A DNA stretch of 64,000 nucleotides. Origin: Nyssa sinensis. Its lineage: Eukaryota > Streptophyta > Magnoliopsida > Cornales > Nyssaceae. Below the pieces are notes generated by a model that was not told the origin of the DNA, made no database searches, and saw only the letters and a list, made by a program, of their open reading frames with translations. The stretch's first letter is position 1; every line of letters begins with the position of its first letter. The position numbers and the translations under genes were made by a program. Positions 21,997 through 34,366 of this stretch are shown in pieces. The stretch covers positions 19,365,794-19,429,793 of the forward strand of contig CM018033.1 of assembly GCA_008638375.1 (NCBI GenBank), given 5' to 3'.

Positions 21997-23480
21997 CTAT
22001 GCCTTATCATGCAGTGCTGGAGTGAATTCAGAAATGAAGTCCTCTAAGGCATGCCCTTTGATAGAGGTCTGTGGTATGTAGGATATATCAAATTCTCCTA
22101 GCTCCACATACCACTTAACCAGGTGCCCTGAGATTTCAGGTTTCTGTAGTGCTGACTTTAGCAGATAAGCAGTCGGGATCTCAATAGGATGCACCTGAAA
22201 GTAGGGTCTGAGCTTCCGAGCAGAGATTATCAGAGCGAAGGCCAGCTTTTCAATCTCTGGGTACCTTGTTTCTGCATCTAGGAGCACGTTGCTTACATAA
22301 AAAACAAGCTTTTGAACTCCTTTCTCATGTTTGACCAGTGCAGAGCTGACAATGTTTTTTGAAACCGCGAGATAGAGGAGTAATTTTTCTCCTTAGATTG
22401 GCTTTAAGAGGAGTTTGAGGGAGGCTAGATACTACTTTAATTCTTGAAAGGATTTTTCACATTCTGAGGTCCATTGTAAGGCCTTATTTCCCCTCAAGGC
22501 TTTGAAGAAAAGAAGACATCGGTCTTTAGACTTGGAAATGAACCAGTTTAGAGCCACGATCCTCCCATTCAAGGCCTGAATGTCTTTCTGGGTTTTTGGT
22601 GATTCTAGCTTCATTAAGGCTTTGATTTGTGTAGGGTTTGCTTTGATACCCCTTTAGGAAGCCAAAAAACCTAAGAACTTTCCCTTGGCTACCTCGAAGG
22701 TGCACTTCAAGGGATTTAACTTCATCTTGTGTTGTTTCAGGATATTAAATGTCTAGCTCAGATGTTGGATGTCGTTGCCCTTCTGTAGGCTCTTGACTAG
22801 CATGTCATCTATATAGACTTCCATTGTGTCGCCAATCAAAGGGCTGAACATCTTGTTCACCAAACGTTGATGTGTAGCCCCAGCGTTTTTCAGACCAAAC
22901 GGCATCACTATATAATAATAAAGACCTCGTTCGGATATGAAGACTGTCTTCTCTTGGTCTGGAGGATACATTTGGATTTGCTTATATCTAGAGTAGGCGT
23001 CTATGAAGCTCATGAGTTTGTGCCCCACTGTCGCATCAACTAGCTAGTCAATCCTCGGAAGGGGGAAGCTATCTTTGGGACAGGCTTTGTTGAGGTCCAT
23101 GTAGTCGACGCAAACCCTCCACTTGTCATTTTTATTTTTGACAAGAACGGTATTGGCGAGCCATTCTAGGTAAAATACTTCCCTCACCATTTTGGCGTCC
23201 AGCAATCTTTGCACTTCTTCGTTAATGATCTTATGGCATTCTGGAGCAAATGTCCTTTTTTTTGTCTTACAGGAGGGTGGTTAGGATCAATCGTTAGTTT
23301 GTGAGAGATAAATCCAGGGTCTGTCATTTTCATATCTTTGGTTTCCCAAGCGAATACTGAGAGGTGTTTCTTTAAAAACTCCACCATCTCTTTCTGTTCA
23401 GGATGAGACAGGTCTGAGACAATCTGTAAATATCGTCCCCCTCTTTCAGGATTGACAAGTACCTTAATTGGATCTTCCAT
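21997..23480 (-). pseudogene. Copy A reverse transcriptase-RNase H
   Basis: RT blocks include FIDAYSRYKQIQMYPPDQEKT, MPFGLKNAGATHQRLVNKMF and the catalytic box VYIDDMLVKS (YIDD at 22801-22815). The connection follows with LNGRIVALNWFISKS and FFKALRGNKALQWT. RNase H remnants at 22287-21997 include FALIISARKLRPYF and LVKWYVELGEFDISY. Stops at about 22653, 22750 and 23040 split the gene. The catalytic YIDD is intact in this fragment, though no full enzyme can be made. Confidence 0.85.
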
Positions 23481-23583
23481 TGGTTTAGCCCTGCTATCCC
23501 TTCCCTTGGGGTTTAGTAGCTCATCAATTATGGAGGGAAATCCCTCTATCTCATGAAGGTAGGAAAGGGCTGGATTCCCGTCT

Positions 23584-24190
23584 TCACGAGGATGATGTGA
23601 TTACTATTTGGGGGTCTTCTCCCTCAATGCAAGAGTGTGCCATTCTCAAGAAGTTGGTTGGTTGCCTCTGATTGAGTAGACCATGTGGTTGTGTACATAC
23701 TTCAAGCATTGATGGGGGGTCGAGGTGACCGCTCCCATTTGGTGAAGCCAAGGTCTCCCGATGATGACGCTGTAAGGGGATTTGGAATCCAGGACCATGT
23801 ATTCTGAAATCAAGGTCTTTTGTCCGTCCCCTTCTCCCGCCATTGTTGGTAGGTCTTGCCCAACGGGGTGCTGAGATTTCCATCGAATCCTGCCATTATT
23901 GTAGTGGTGGTCCTGATATTACTAGAGTTGAGCTTCATCTACTTGAAAGGCTCATAGAATAGTACATTGTCAGAACTCCCCGTATCTACCAAGACTCTTC
24001 TGATATCAAAATTGATAATTTTAAGTGAGATAACGAGGGCGTCATTGTAGGGACAGTGTACCCCTACTAGATCAAGCTATAAGAACTAGATTTCTGATGT
24101 CGGCTTCAGCCTTTTTTCAATTGTAGAGATCTGGAGGACGCTAGGAGTTGTCTTGGCCTCTTGAGCGTAGTGCTTTCTTGTGCGGTTAGA
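23584..24190 (-). pseudogene. Copy A aspartic protease
   Basis: The retropepsin active site RVLVDTGSSDNVL is read on the minus strand with DTG at 23978-23986. The second conserved block IIGRPWLHQMGAV follows near 23735-23780. The two blocks lie in frames separated by stops. It would process the Gag-Pol polyprotein. The catalytic Asp is retained, but the gene is interrupted. Confidence 0.75.
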
Positions 24191-24199
24191 CATTCTTGT

Positions 24200-25940
24200 G
24201 ATTAGGTTATCAGCGTAGAGGACAAAGATGACCTGGTTATCCTATTGTTATGGCTCGTTCCAGCCATCCCTATGTTCAGGCCTCTATTTTTGCCTCCTAT
24301 GCTGCGGCCTATCATTACGAGGGTTTTGCCTCCCATCCTGTCTAATGAACTCCCGTAGGCGCCCTCGCTTAATGAGCTGCTCAATCTTTTGTTTGAGGGC
24401 TCTACATTCGTTGGTAGTATGCCCGTGATCTTTGTGAAAGTCACAGTATTTGTTCTGGTCCCTGGTATCAAGATTTCTTTTTAGCGGTTCTGGCCACTTC
24501 AGATCTTCACGAGCCTGGACCTGTCGAAGTATGTGAGTAAGGGAGGCATTTAAAGGAGTGTACGTGCCATACCTCCCAGTATTGGGGTTATTCTGTGCTC
24601 TGGGTGCCGCCCTTCTATCGGGGCTTCTGATCCTCTTTTTAGTTGCACTGGGATATTTTTTGTGGTCATCCTTCTAAGCCTGCTCATTGACTTTTCAGGA
24701 GGATATCTTTGCTTCCTCCAAATTTATGTACTTTCGAGCTTATTCCATAAGCGCTGCCATGTTAATAGGAGGATTCTTTGTTAAGGAATCATGGAAATGC
24801 CCCAGCACTAAACCTGAGGTGAGAGCCACTACCAAGAAGCTCGAACTACAATCTGTGATCTCCGTGAGCTCAGCATTGAAGCGTGCAATGTATTCTTGGA
24901 GCGGATTCACCTTTGGCCTGCTTTATATTTAATAGAAACTCTGGCCCTTTTCTCAACCTTCTGCTGGTCATGAACAGGTCAAGAAACCGTTTGCTAAGTT
25001 CATAGAAGTTGACGACAAACTCTTAAGGGAGGTTGTGAAACCACTTTAGAGTAGTACCCTTAAGGCTAATCACAAAGGTGCGGCACATGAAGGCGTCAAT
25101 GGCTCCATGTAGTGCCATGGTATGTTGATAGTGAGAAATATAGTCTCCTGGATCCTCAAACCCATTGTACAGAGTGAACTTTAGAACGATAAATTTCTTT
25201 AGCCGTTCTTTTACCATTATGGCAAGGGTGAACAGCGTGGTAAACCTCCCGAGCAGCCTTGCCAACTCATCCTGCTTTGGAGGGAGGTAAGTACCTTTAG
25301 TGATGACGATGTGATCCATGGAGTCTGCTACCTTTTCGACCCTTTGTGAGCCTCTGAGCTGGGTTGGTTGTTGTTGGCCTTACCTTACAACCTCCGTCCC
25401 TATATAGAGGGGACGATTCTGTCCAGTAGTAGGGAGAGGACGTCGATGTTCCCGAACTGAGAGAACCAGTGCTAGTTGAGACTGAAACTCATGCGGCATT
25501 AGGTTGGCCCCTGAAGCTATCAGAGTTGGGATCCTTGTCCTACTTTGGTAATAAACGGCCGAATCAAAGGTCGGCATCCCTTTGCCAACTGCAGTGGATA
25601 GCTAAGGATCCCTTCCCACGTGAATAGTGCCTTGGGGGCACACCGGTTGTTCACTTGGAGCCTCCGCATGGGATCCTCTGCCCATAGTGGCAACAGGCGG
25701 TTGAGTCTCTTTATTAGCCACACTAATGGGAGGAGGAGTGGGATTGCTCCTGGGGCTTTGGGTGAGCAATGCCAAAGTTTGAGAGATGGCAAGGAGCTAC
25801 TACTGCATCTGATCGGACTATCGCTGGACTCAATCGAGTTGTTGTTGCATAGGGTCAGGTGCTTGCCCCCTTCCTCTCTCGACCAAAGGCTAGTTTCGGG
25901 GGTTTTGAGGGTTATTCCTCGGATGAAGATTGGGAGCCAT
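24200..25940 (-). pseudogene. Copy A gag
   Basis: Capsid/nucleocapsid protein of the element. The start at 25940 (ATGGCTCCCAATC on the minus strand) is conserved in copies B and D. The central retrotransposon gag domain is readable at 25319-25023 (KFTLYNGFEDPGDYISHYQ, MALHGAIDAFMCRTF and SLKGTTLKWFHNLP). The nucleocapsid zinc finger KYCDFHKDHGHTTNEC at about 24400-24460 keeps its Cys-His-His-Cys residues. An early in-frame stop follows residue 16 and several later frameshifts split the gene, so no intact Gag can be made. Confidence 0.85.
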
Positions 25941-26004
25941 GTTCCTTCAGTGAAAAAGACGAAAAGCTATTATTGAAGAAAGAACCTAGCAAGAAACGAT
26001 TCTT

Positions 26005-26027
26005 CATTCCCACAAACGGTGCCAAAC
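26005..26027 (-). other. Copy A primer binding site
   Basis: Directly inside the 5' LTR the minus strand reads GTTTGGCACCGTTTGTGGGA. The same GTTTGGCACC core follows the LTR in copy D and GCTTGGCAC in copy B. It resembles gypsy-type primer sites of the TTTGGCGCC class; the tRNA was not determined. Confidence 0.75.
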
Positions 26028-26607
26028 TGATGCTGCACTTTTTAATCAGTGGGGGCTTTCAGCTCTTCATCGCCTGTCAAGAACTTAAAAGAGAGATTAG
26101 AAGGCCATTAGGTTGGTTCTGGTGGTAGCCGCTCCGATGATGAAGTCAGTAAAAATAAAGGAAAGACCGTAATTGAAAGTGATTGAATTGCTCTAAATTA
26201 AAAGCACACCTTAGAGCCCAATTTATAGGATGCGGATCTTTCCAATTTGAGTAGGATTTTGAGACGCAATAATAGGGATTTGATTGTTATCTAATAATAG
26301 CAGTTACCATATTGATCACTGTGTTCTGTGAGAATAGGAAGTGAATGATATCTATGAATGATAGTTTCTTTTCCACGCACTGTTTCCTTTTCCTTAAGTC
26401 AGTAGGGTACCTGAGGCAGTGACTAGTTCTGGACCCTCTTATGCACAGTGCTTTCTGTTCTGAAGATGAGATCAGTGGTTGTGTGAGGTTCCAAGCAAGG
26501 AAGCTCTGAAGCCTATATATAAGTCTGTTCAGGATGAGTAAGTTTTCGACTGTTCTAGAGGTACACGTACTGCAAGGGAGCTGGATCTATCACTTTATGA
26601 TATAACA
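26028..26607 (-). repeat. Copy A 5' LTR
   Basis: 580 bp, same ends as the 3' LTR, with a minus-strand TATAAAT near 26220 as the probable sense promoter. Position next to the primer binding site makes it the 5' copy. Confidence 0.95.
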
Positions 26608-26612
26608 ATATG

Positions 26613-29459
26613 TAATAAGTTAAACATAATTTTTTATCAAATTATTTATATAATAATCAAAATCAATTTAAAGAAATTAAACCAAACATTACCTTAGAAC
26701 CAGATCACTTGCACTCTATTAAATGAATTTTGATTTTTTTTCCAATAAGTTCTAAAGTAAAAAAATAAATAAATACCGAATTTAGAAAAAAATAATAATA
26801 ACACACACATTGTATAAAATATGAACCATGCCCGGAAACTTAGCCCGTGAAAAGGGGTAGAAGAGAGGTGGGGATGGTGGGGTCCAAGACAACGAGGAGC
26901 AAGAAAAGTCAACCGAGGGAATATCATGTGCTTAGCTTTATTAGAGCAAAGTGTACGTGTAATGGGCCCACCAAACCAATGTGCACCGTTACAATGCAAT
27001 TCCCAAACTTCAAGACGGAAAATGTTGTACTTTTTAAATTAATATTTTAAATAATATTATAGTAATATAATACAAATATATTAAATATATAATTTTAAAT
27101 ATCGTCGATAATTTTAATATTATATTAATATCATATTTTTTGAAATAAAAACTTAAAAAACAGTTTTAATAAGTATTGAAGTGTGGGCATACCAAAATTG
27201 TAAGTGGAGTTAAACTATCCCTAACAGATTGGCTCAATCGATTGTTAAAAATAGGAATGGAAAAAATATTAATTATTTTAAATATTAATTATTTTTCAAA
27301 ATAATACTTCTAACATTGAGATTCAATGTTTATATATACACAAAAAATATATTATTAGATATGTGATTATTAATTTCACTGTTGGAAGGACAGACAGTAC
27401 CCAAAGAGCATCCAATATTTACTCATAAGAATGACCTTTTTCTCAATAATCGAAATTGTGTTAACAAAGAAAACTTTTATATCTATAAGTAATTAAAAAA
27501 GGCTTCTATAGTATTTGAGACTCTCGTTATTTCAAAATTTGAAAATTATTAGATTTACATAGTTTTTTTTTTTGCAGGCATAGAGATTATTTTTGCAACT
27601 CAAACTTGTAACTTTATGGTCATAGTAGAGCAATTGATTTATAAAAATAAAATAAAGGAGAATTGGATATAATTTGAAATTTAGAATTGTAAAATTAATT
27701 GATTGAAATTCGTAAAGTGTTTTTTTTTTTCCTTTTTGGCTGGTACTTGTCCCATAATTCATTTCTTTAAATGTTTTAGTACTGTTACTAAACCCAGATC
27801 AGATCGATGGTTCAAATCGGTGAACCGGTGCCTTAATCGGTCTAGTTCTCTAATTAACAACTTAAGGAATAAAATCGATAAAAACTGGTAAACCCTGATG
27901 ATTTTTTTATTGACCCATTAAACCGGGCGATTCGTGGTGAACCGATCGGTTTTCAAGATCTCTTTTAAAATGCCTAACAAACCGCTGTTATCAAGTTTTT
28001 CTCACATAAAATGCATGTCCCTTTTAGTCTTTTTACATGACATTCATTGGAATTTGAAATTTGACAAGTCCTTTTATATTCTAAAACTGAAAATTGATGA
28101 AAACACATAATTTCATTTATCACTTCTCTCACGATTCAAGAATGAATGCAACTAAGACAGACTCAAGTGCTCAAGCCTTAATGCCTCATGCCCTCAGCTT
28201 ATTGTTTTCCAATTTTCGCTCTTCCTTCATCCATTCGAGGACGTGCTTCTGGTATTCCATATTTCCATTATTAATTTTTTTTTTCATTTTATGTTAAATA
28301 CTTACAGAGTTGGTTCATTTGAGACATGGAGAATTAGAGTTGAGCTCTTTTTCCTTTTTTTTTTTTTCATTTTCTCATTTATTACACTTAAGCATGTAGA
28401 AAGAAATCAAGAAAGTGAAAAAAAATATAGGTTAGTAGGAATTTTAAGCACTTCGCTTAAAATGTTCTAGTAATTAAAATATGATTGATAGTGTAAAAAT
28501 TTTTATAATGTTTAAAATTCTTGTTAATTATTAATTTTTTACATGTTATATATATAAGTTAGACTTGTAAATCTATTAACAAAAATAATATTTTTCTTTT
28601 AATATGTCATAGTTTAACTAAAGATCTCATAAAATAATACATGCCATTATTAAAGTACTTATTATCGTAGTTTTTTCGGTGATCGACTGACGTTGTAGTC
28701 TTAACAAATAATTAGCAGAAAGTATCATTTCGATGAGAAACTAGTAACATCACCCTTCAATCGCAATAATGGCCATTTTGCTTCAACGTTAATGAAAGAC
28801 TGAGAAGCCACATTTTTTATTTTTCTATTTTGTCTTTTTTGAATCATTAGCCATAATAATTGAAACTTTAACTTCACTGCTGCTTTGAATATCATGCTAA
28901 CATTGTTATTACTATATTATAATGACTTTAACTAGCAATATCTGATGATAAAGTGAACATAACAAGATTCCCTTTGAAGGGCAGTGTCATATTTAAAGAA
29001 AAATGTAAATTTCTTTCCTAATGAAAAACTCTAATTAATTATCCATGTTAAGAAAATCTAATAATTTTACAGGTATTTTCACTTTTTTTATTTTATTGTT
29101 AGTTCTCAATTATGTTTTGATGAAAATTTTAAATTTTAAATTTATTTGAATGAAGAAAAATGAAAGAAATTGCTTATCTTTTTGTTTTTCCTTTTCCTTT
29201 TCCTTTTCTTTTCTTTTTCTCACTAATTTTATACAAGCCAAACGGAGACTAACAAAAAAAATGCAACGAATAACTTCCTAGGGATGGATCTCGATATAGG
29301 ACTCGATTACTTGATGATAAAGACAACAAAGAAGCCTTAGAGATGGATCGTGATCTCTCTCTATGGATCATTAAACTTCTTTCAGCTTTGGTAGTTCTTT
29401 TAGTACACAAATGCGTAGATCCTGTCTATAGTCTCCCATGGCATGTGCCATAATCTATT
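26613..29459. other. Intergenic, AT-rich, no gene recognised
   Basis: The only GC-richer patch is about 26830-27010, with ATG-led frames on both strands but no recognised domain. A patch at about 27785-27960 is full of ACCGGT-like palindromic words (GGTGAACCGGTG, ATTAAACCGGGCG, GAACCGATCGGTTTTC), as in some plant DNA-transposon repeats. The rest is low-complexity A/T sequence including (CTTTT)n at about 29185-29220. Confidence 0.4.
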
Positions 29460-30325
29460 TGATGCTGCACTTTTCGGCTCGCAAGAAATCTGGGCTCCAC
29501 GACCTGTAGAACACTCAAAAGGGGGATCAGAGGGCCACCGGATTGGCTCCGGCGGTAGCCGCTCCGATGCTTAAGTAAGTAAACTGAATTGAAAAGACTG
29601 TAATGAAAGCCAAAGAATGAGCATGAAAATAAAGCGTACCTTTAGGGTTTAATTTATAGGATGTGGCTTTACTAAATTGATTAGGATTTGGAGCCATGAA
29701 AGTAGGGATTCGATCATCGGAGATAGTAGTTTCCTTGTTGGACATTGCACCATAGATAGAGATAAACATGTGTAGCAGTTTCCTTGTTGAAGATTATTTC
29801 CTTATTCCCTGCTCGGCAGCTGCTAAGGCGGTGATGAGCTCTGGAATGTTGCTCTGGAGTCCTGTGATTAACTCCGTGACCTTTATCTGGATATGTATAT
29901 GCTCTGGAGGCATGTGCTCGGCCTCTTCCGATCTTTCAATTTGTCCTGAATGGCCAAGCGTTAGCCACTGGCCGAGCGTGAGCTGATCTAGCCGAGCGTG
30001 AGCTGGATTATAGATATACGTGTCGAGTGATGATTGGTCTTGCTCTTTTGTGATATATCAGCTACTCCCCCCCCCCCAAGTCCTAGTTCGATGATAACGA
30101 GCAACTAGGGCTAGGTCTTTTCGGTGAGTCATGTGTCCTGTCTGTTCGCTTTTCAAGGCGACTGTTGGTGTATCATTTATTGTGCAGTCGAAGGTTTGGT
30201 TTTTTTCAAGGCCATTGTACTGAACCGATGGTTGGGTTTCTCAAAGCCATCATTGTACTGAACCGTCATGGCAATTCGGCTTGGTGGGCCTCTTCTGATA
30301 CTGCGCTTATAAATACAAGGAGAGT
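29460..30325 (-). mobile_element. Ty3/gypsy (Tat-like) copy C, truncated 3' end
   Basis: A 601-bp LTR (29460-30060, TGATGCTGCACTTTT to GATATATCA) is followed by about 265 bp of the adjacent internal region: a G-rich polypurine tract (C run at about 30065-30077 on the plus strand), then the promoter of the antisense gene with TATA box CTTATAAATA at 30306-30315. Homology ends abruptly near 30325, so gag-pol and the antisense coding region are missing. No target duplication is expected because the element is truncated. Confidence 0.85.
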
Positions 30326-30461
30326 AAATAGGGTATTTTATAAAAATGACTTTTTTTTTTAAATGACCATTGGAGGGAACATTTCAAAATATAGAATTTT
30401 AATAATTGTTGCATAGATATTTATCCTAGAGGGAGAGAGGTAAATAGGGTATTTTGTAAAT
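30322..30461. repeat. Short direct repeat at the copy C breakpoint
   Basis: GTAAATAGGGTATTTT occurs at about 30324 and again at about 30440, about 116 bp apart, immediately beyond the point where copy C loses homology. It may mark the junction of the truncation event. Confidence 0.6.
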
Positions 30462-30515
30462 ATTGGATACTTTTACAAATTTTGAAGATAAATGCTAAAA
30501 ATGCACAAGTAGAGA

Positions 30516-30516
<1 letters not shown>

Positions 30517-30557
<41 letters not shown>

Positions 30558-30558
30558 C
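30517..30558. repeat. (TA)n-(GA)n microsatellite
   Basis: A run of alternating TA followed by GA directly precedes the left boundary proposed for the solo LTR. Confidence 0.85.
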
Positions 30559-30565
30559 AAATACA

Positions 30566-31915
30566 GCGATTTATGAGGTTTGAGAAATTTTTTACGTTCT
30601 TGACTCAAGCATCCCCACTTGAGTTTTTTCACTATCTTGATCTCCTTGCAAGTGGAGGTCAAACCTTTATAACAAGAACTCCTCACTCTTTTTCCTAACA
30701 AAATATACTATTTTGTCTCACTGGAGTAGCACCTACCTATAAATTTCATCGCAATGAGAAGATATAAAGAGTTTTACTAAATAATGCTCTCTTAAGAGCT
30801 GAATGGTACAATATAAGTTAGTTCTCTAAAGATTGATCAATAAATACTTGAGTATTTAAAAACTGAGAGAATTTTGAGATCTAGATATGAAAATAAATGA
30901 AATTTCAAGTCACTAGAAAGATTTAAAAGTGGAAGCAAGTTTTTGAATGTTAAAGATAGCAATAAATACTTCTAACAATCTCTATTTATAGGCTTTAAAA
31001 GAATAAAGTCGTTTGAATTTGAATCTAGTCGTTTTCCCCCTTTAGATATGCTTAAAATTTGAATTTGAAAATGCCAGATCGAAAAAATCAATCGACTAGG
31101 TTCACCATTCAGGAGACTAAATCATAATTTAGTTGATTGAAGGACTTAATTATGATCTAGTCGACTGACTCATCAATTTGGTCGACTAAGTCTTAGGTTG
31201 ATCTTTGTTTCATTCAGTCAACTAAGTTTTAGGTTTAGTCGACTCAATCTTCTAGTATGATTTTGTTGACAAAAAGACTTTCATAATTTAGTTGATTGAA
31301 TCATTAATTTGGTCGACCAAATTTGACAGTGTGTTGGGGTCTTGTAAACAAAATACATGTTCATTCGACTGAGTCTTGGGTCTAATCGACCGAATCTTCC
31401 AAAGCCAGAATATACTTGTTTTATGAACATAATTTAGTCAACTGAATTGAGAATTTAGTCGATTGAATCCAAAAATTTGGCTTTAGTACCTATTTTATTC
31501 AGTATTCTCTTTTTCTAAAGTCTTGATTTTTCAAAACTTAGTTTCTAACATTGTTATGTCTTCAAAAAATCATTTAGCTAATTGATTTTAGTTGATCACT
31601 TAAATACTTTATGCATTATGTTTTGATCAATCAATCTTAAATCACTTAAACACCCAACATAAAAAGAAAACAAAAGTTTTCACTTCATTCCTTGGGCATG
31701 AGTACTTTCTTGAGTTTGACTTGATGTTTGATCTTATGAGCATGTTTCTATGGTGTGGATCATTTCATTTTTAGTCAAGCTTTGGTCAATAATCTCTAGA
31801 GTTCATTGATTTATTTGCATTGACACTTAAGATAGATCATTAGTCCACATCATCAATGTATTGTTATCATTAAAATTACGAGAATGTCCTTAATTAAAAA
31901 CCTTTAGGACCAACA
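30566..31915 (-). mobile_element. Probable solo LTR, 1.35 kb
   Basis: The right edge reads TGTTGGTCCTAAAGG on the minus strand (31915 downward), followed by ATTTTAATGATAACAAT, a start common in SIRE/Maximus-type copia LTRs. The segment is flanked by ATACA on both sides (30561-30565 and 31916-31920), a possible 5-bp target duplication. The left edge lacks the expected TG (it begins GCGATTT), so that end is uncertain or mutated. It contains a cluster of AGTCGACT-like words at 31020-31470 and no coding frame. Confidence 0.5.
31015..31475. repeat. Cluster of AGTCGACT-type words
   Basis: At least a dozen variants of the palindromic word (T)AGTCGACT(R) occur irregularly every 20-50 bp, for example TAGTCGACTGA, GGTCGACTAAG, AATCGACTAGG, TAGTCGACTCAA and TAGTTGATTGA. 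Many are C-to-T degraded versions. They lie inside the proposed solo LTR. Confidence 0.75.
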
Positions 31916-31920
31916 ATACA

Positions 31921-33587
31921 TTATCAAATATAGTATCGATATTCCAAATATAGTACAAACCATTGGAGATATTCTACCAGCCACATTATTTATCATTTAA
32001 GTTTCTTTCATGTACTGATTTTCATGAAATACAATTAAAAATATAAATTAGACATGTCTAACATTACTTATGAAGTAATCTCTTGTTGCCAACTGGTTGC
32101 AAAGATACAAGGATTGTTCTTTTCCTTTTTATACACTGTCTTGTAAAAAAAATAACTTTTTTAAAGAAAGGAAGAGAATCTAAATCCTAATGCTTTTTAG
32201 ACCATTGGTAATAAAGGATCCACCTTTTTTATTTTTATTTTTTTTTTTTGGGGGGGGGGGGGGTAGTAGGTTGGGTTGAATGTGATTTTGACTTAAAGCA
32301 ATAGACATTCTTTTAAAAATGTGCTTTCGATCACAAATCTTATGGCCTATCCATATCATAGCAACTTACAAAAGATTTACAAAATTACTAAATACACTTT
32401 TTCAAATAAGCTTTCGGTTAAAAGAGGTTATATAAAGGACTACAATATTACTATATTTTCACCGCTTGTTTATGTTGAGGTTTGCTTTTTGTTTTGGTTT
32501 TACGTCTTATTGAATATTTTTTTTATAAATATTTTTAATAATTACAAAAGTAATTTTTATAATCATTTATTTTCTACTGAAAATAATAAATAAAAAATTA
32601 AATTTGATAGTTATATCTTTAAAGTAATTTTCTTTATAATATTTTTGTAGTAAGTCTATTAAAATTATTCTTTAAAAATAAAGTAAATGTTAACTGAATA
32701 AATACAAGCTTGTTTAGGTGTACATGCATATATATATATATATATAGACACACACACACACATATCTGTGGTATAGATACATAAATAAGCTTATATAAAT
32801 ATTTATAGAACGTGTATATAGTATATACGTGTGTATAGGCACATATATAAGCTTATATAAAAGTATATGTGTGGGTGTGGGTGTGTGTGCGTGTGCATAT
32901 ATAGACATTTACACCTTGCATTTTTTTTCTAATTAATTAGACATTTAGATATATATAAATATGCGTAAGTGTACTAAAAAATAAGTATATAAAAAGTGAA
33001 ATTACTTTTTTTTTGGACATAAATCAAACATTGATTTTTATTAATTTTTTTTGCTTATTTTGTTATTAAACCTTACATTGTTTTCAGCTATCAGCACTAA
33101 GAATTAAATTCATAGAGTTGGTTTATTTTCGTCAGGCTAGCAAAACTTTTTAAATTTGGACACAACTTTAGTATATACCCTTGAATTTTGTTCGTCAAGA
33201 ATTTCAATTAATTCCTAGAATGTGAATAATAAACAGTTAAAAAATGAAATCTATAACACCCATTAAATATAATTAAATTAACATGTTTTCTAAATGACAA
33301 AAACTAATTTAAAAATACACTAATACTAGAGCAAAATATCAATTATCCCTACACTCATGCAGGCAGTGTTTACTCATCTTGGGACCCATCCAGTAAATCC
33401 CAATAGCGTGAGAGTAGAAATAATTAGTAGAAAATTCTAGTATTTCTCTATAAAAAAAAAAATATGGGGAACAAACCAATAGCATTTGCAAAAATTAGGT
33501 CATTTCTCCTCTTCTCCTATAATTTTTCTTTTCTCATTCAATCACGTAACAAACCAAACAACACATCAATATATATATATATATATA
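31921..33587. other. Intergenic, AT-rich with microsatellites
   Basis: No gene was recognised. The stretch holds a T run followed by a run of 14 G at about 32237-32263, TA and CA dinucleotide repeats at 32730-32762 and GT-rich repeats at 32868-32900. The TA run at 33570-33587 is where copy B inserted. Confidence 0.5.
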
Positions 33588-34138
33588 TGATGCTGCACTT
33601 TTTTGATCGGTGGAGCTCCACTCCTCGTCGTCCGTCACGAACTCTGAAAAAGGGGAGTCAAAGGGCCTCTGGGATGGCTCCAGCGGTATCCACTCCGATG
33701 GTAAAATTAGTAAAGAATAAACTGAAGAATGTAATTGATTGTCATTCAAAGGCATACCTTGAGGTTTTATTTATAGGACGTCCCTTCCAAATCTATTGGG
33801 ATTAGGTGCCCTCAGACTCGGGATTCATGGCTACTGGTAAGTGGCAATTTTCGTCTTGATCCCCGTGATAACAGGGATTGAGATATATCCCGAAATGGCA
33901 ACTTCCATATCGCATTTTGTTTCCTGATTTTGAGGTCAGTAGGGAAGGTAAGGCGGTGATGAGCTCGATATAAGAGTTACTGTTTTGGATATGTTCTGAA
34001 TATTCTACTCGCGATCGGTAGGGAGAGCCTCCTACCCTTCGGACATCAGACCTGAGTAATTAAGTAACTTCCTGACCTACACATAAAGAAACTGTACACG
34101 TGTCAAGTTAGGGTTAGTCTGTCATTTTTGGTGTATCA
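33588..34138 (-). repeat. Copy B 3' LTR
   Basis: 551 bp, TGATGCTGCAC to GGTGTATCA on the plus strand. A minus-strand TATAAATA at about 33768-33776 is the likely sense promoter in the paired LTR. Confidence 0.95.
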
Positions 34139-34160
34139 GCTACTCCCCCCCCCCCCCCAA
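34139..34160 (-). other. Copy B polypurine tract
   Basis: On the minus strand CTTTGGGGGGGGGGGGGG then AGTAGC abuts the 3' LTR; this primes plus-strand DNA synthesis in LTR elements. Copy C has the same G run followed by AGTAGC. Confidence 0.75.
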
Positions 34161-34366
34161 AGAGCCTTAGTTCTAGGGACTCCTACAGAACTCAAGTTAG
34201 GGTTTCTGAAAAGTCTGCTCATTCATATTAATGCGTCGTTCCGTATTTCAAAGGGACAGGAGCTGTTATGGAGTAATTATCACTTGTGTTGCCGTTTCGG
34301 CTGTCGAGGTCATTATTTCAACCTACACTCAATTTTTGAGGCATTGAATGACCCCCTTGCCGATTC

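Larger units (their letters stand above)
17770..26607 (-). mobile_element. Ty3/gypsy (Tat-like) element, copy A, full length
   Basis: An 8.84-kb element with 577- and 580-bp LTRs beginning TGATGCT and ending ATAACA, flanked by perfect 5-bp duplications ATATG (17765-17769 and 26608-26612). Order on the minus strand: 5' LTR, primer binding site, gag, protease, reverse transcriptase, RNase H, integrase, tandem repeats, an antisense extra gene, degraded polypurine tract, 3' LTR. The gypsy order RT-RH-IN and an extra gene between pol and the 3' LTR point to the Tat lineage. All genes contain stops. The LTRs differ at roughly one base in ten by eye, so the insertion is old. Confidence 0.95.

Noticed and set aside
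32237..32270. T run followed by 14 G, compared with the gypsy polypurine tract
   Set aside because: It resembles the G-rich tract of copies B and C, but no LTR follows it on either side, so it is treated as a simple homopolymer junction.
32714..32908. His/Tyr/Ile-rich minus-strand frame
   Set aside because: It is a translation of TA, CA and GT microsatellites.
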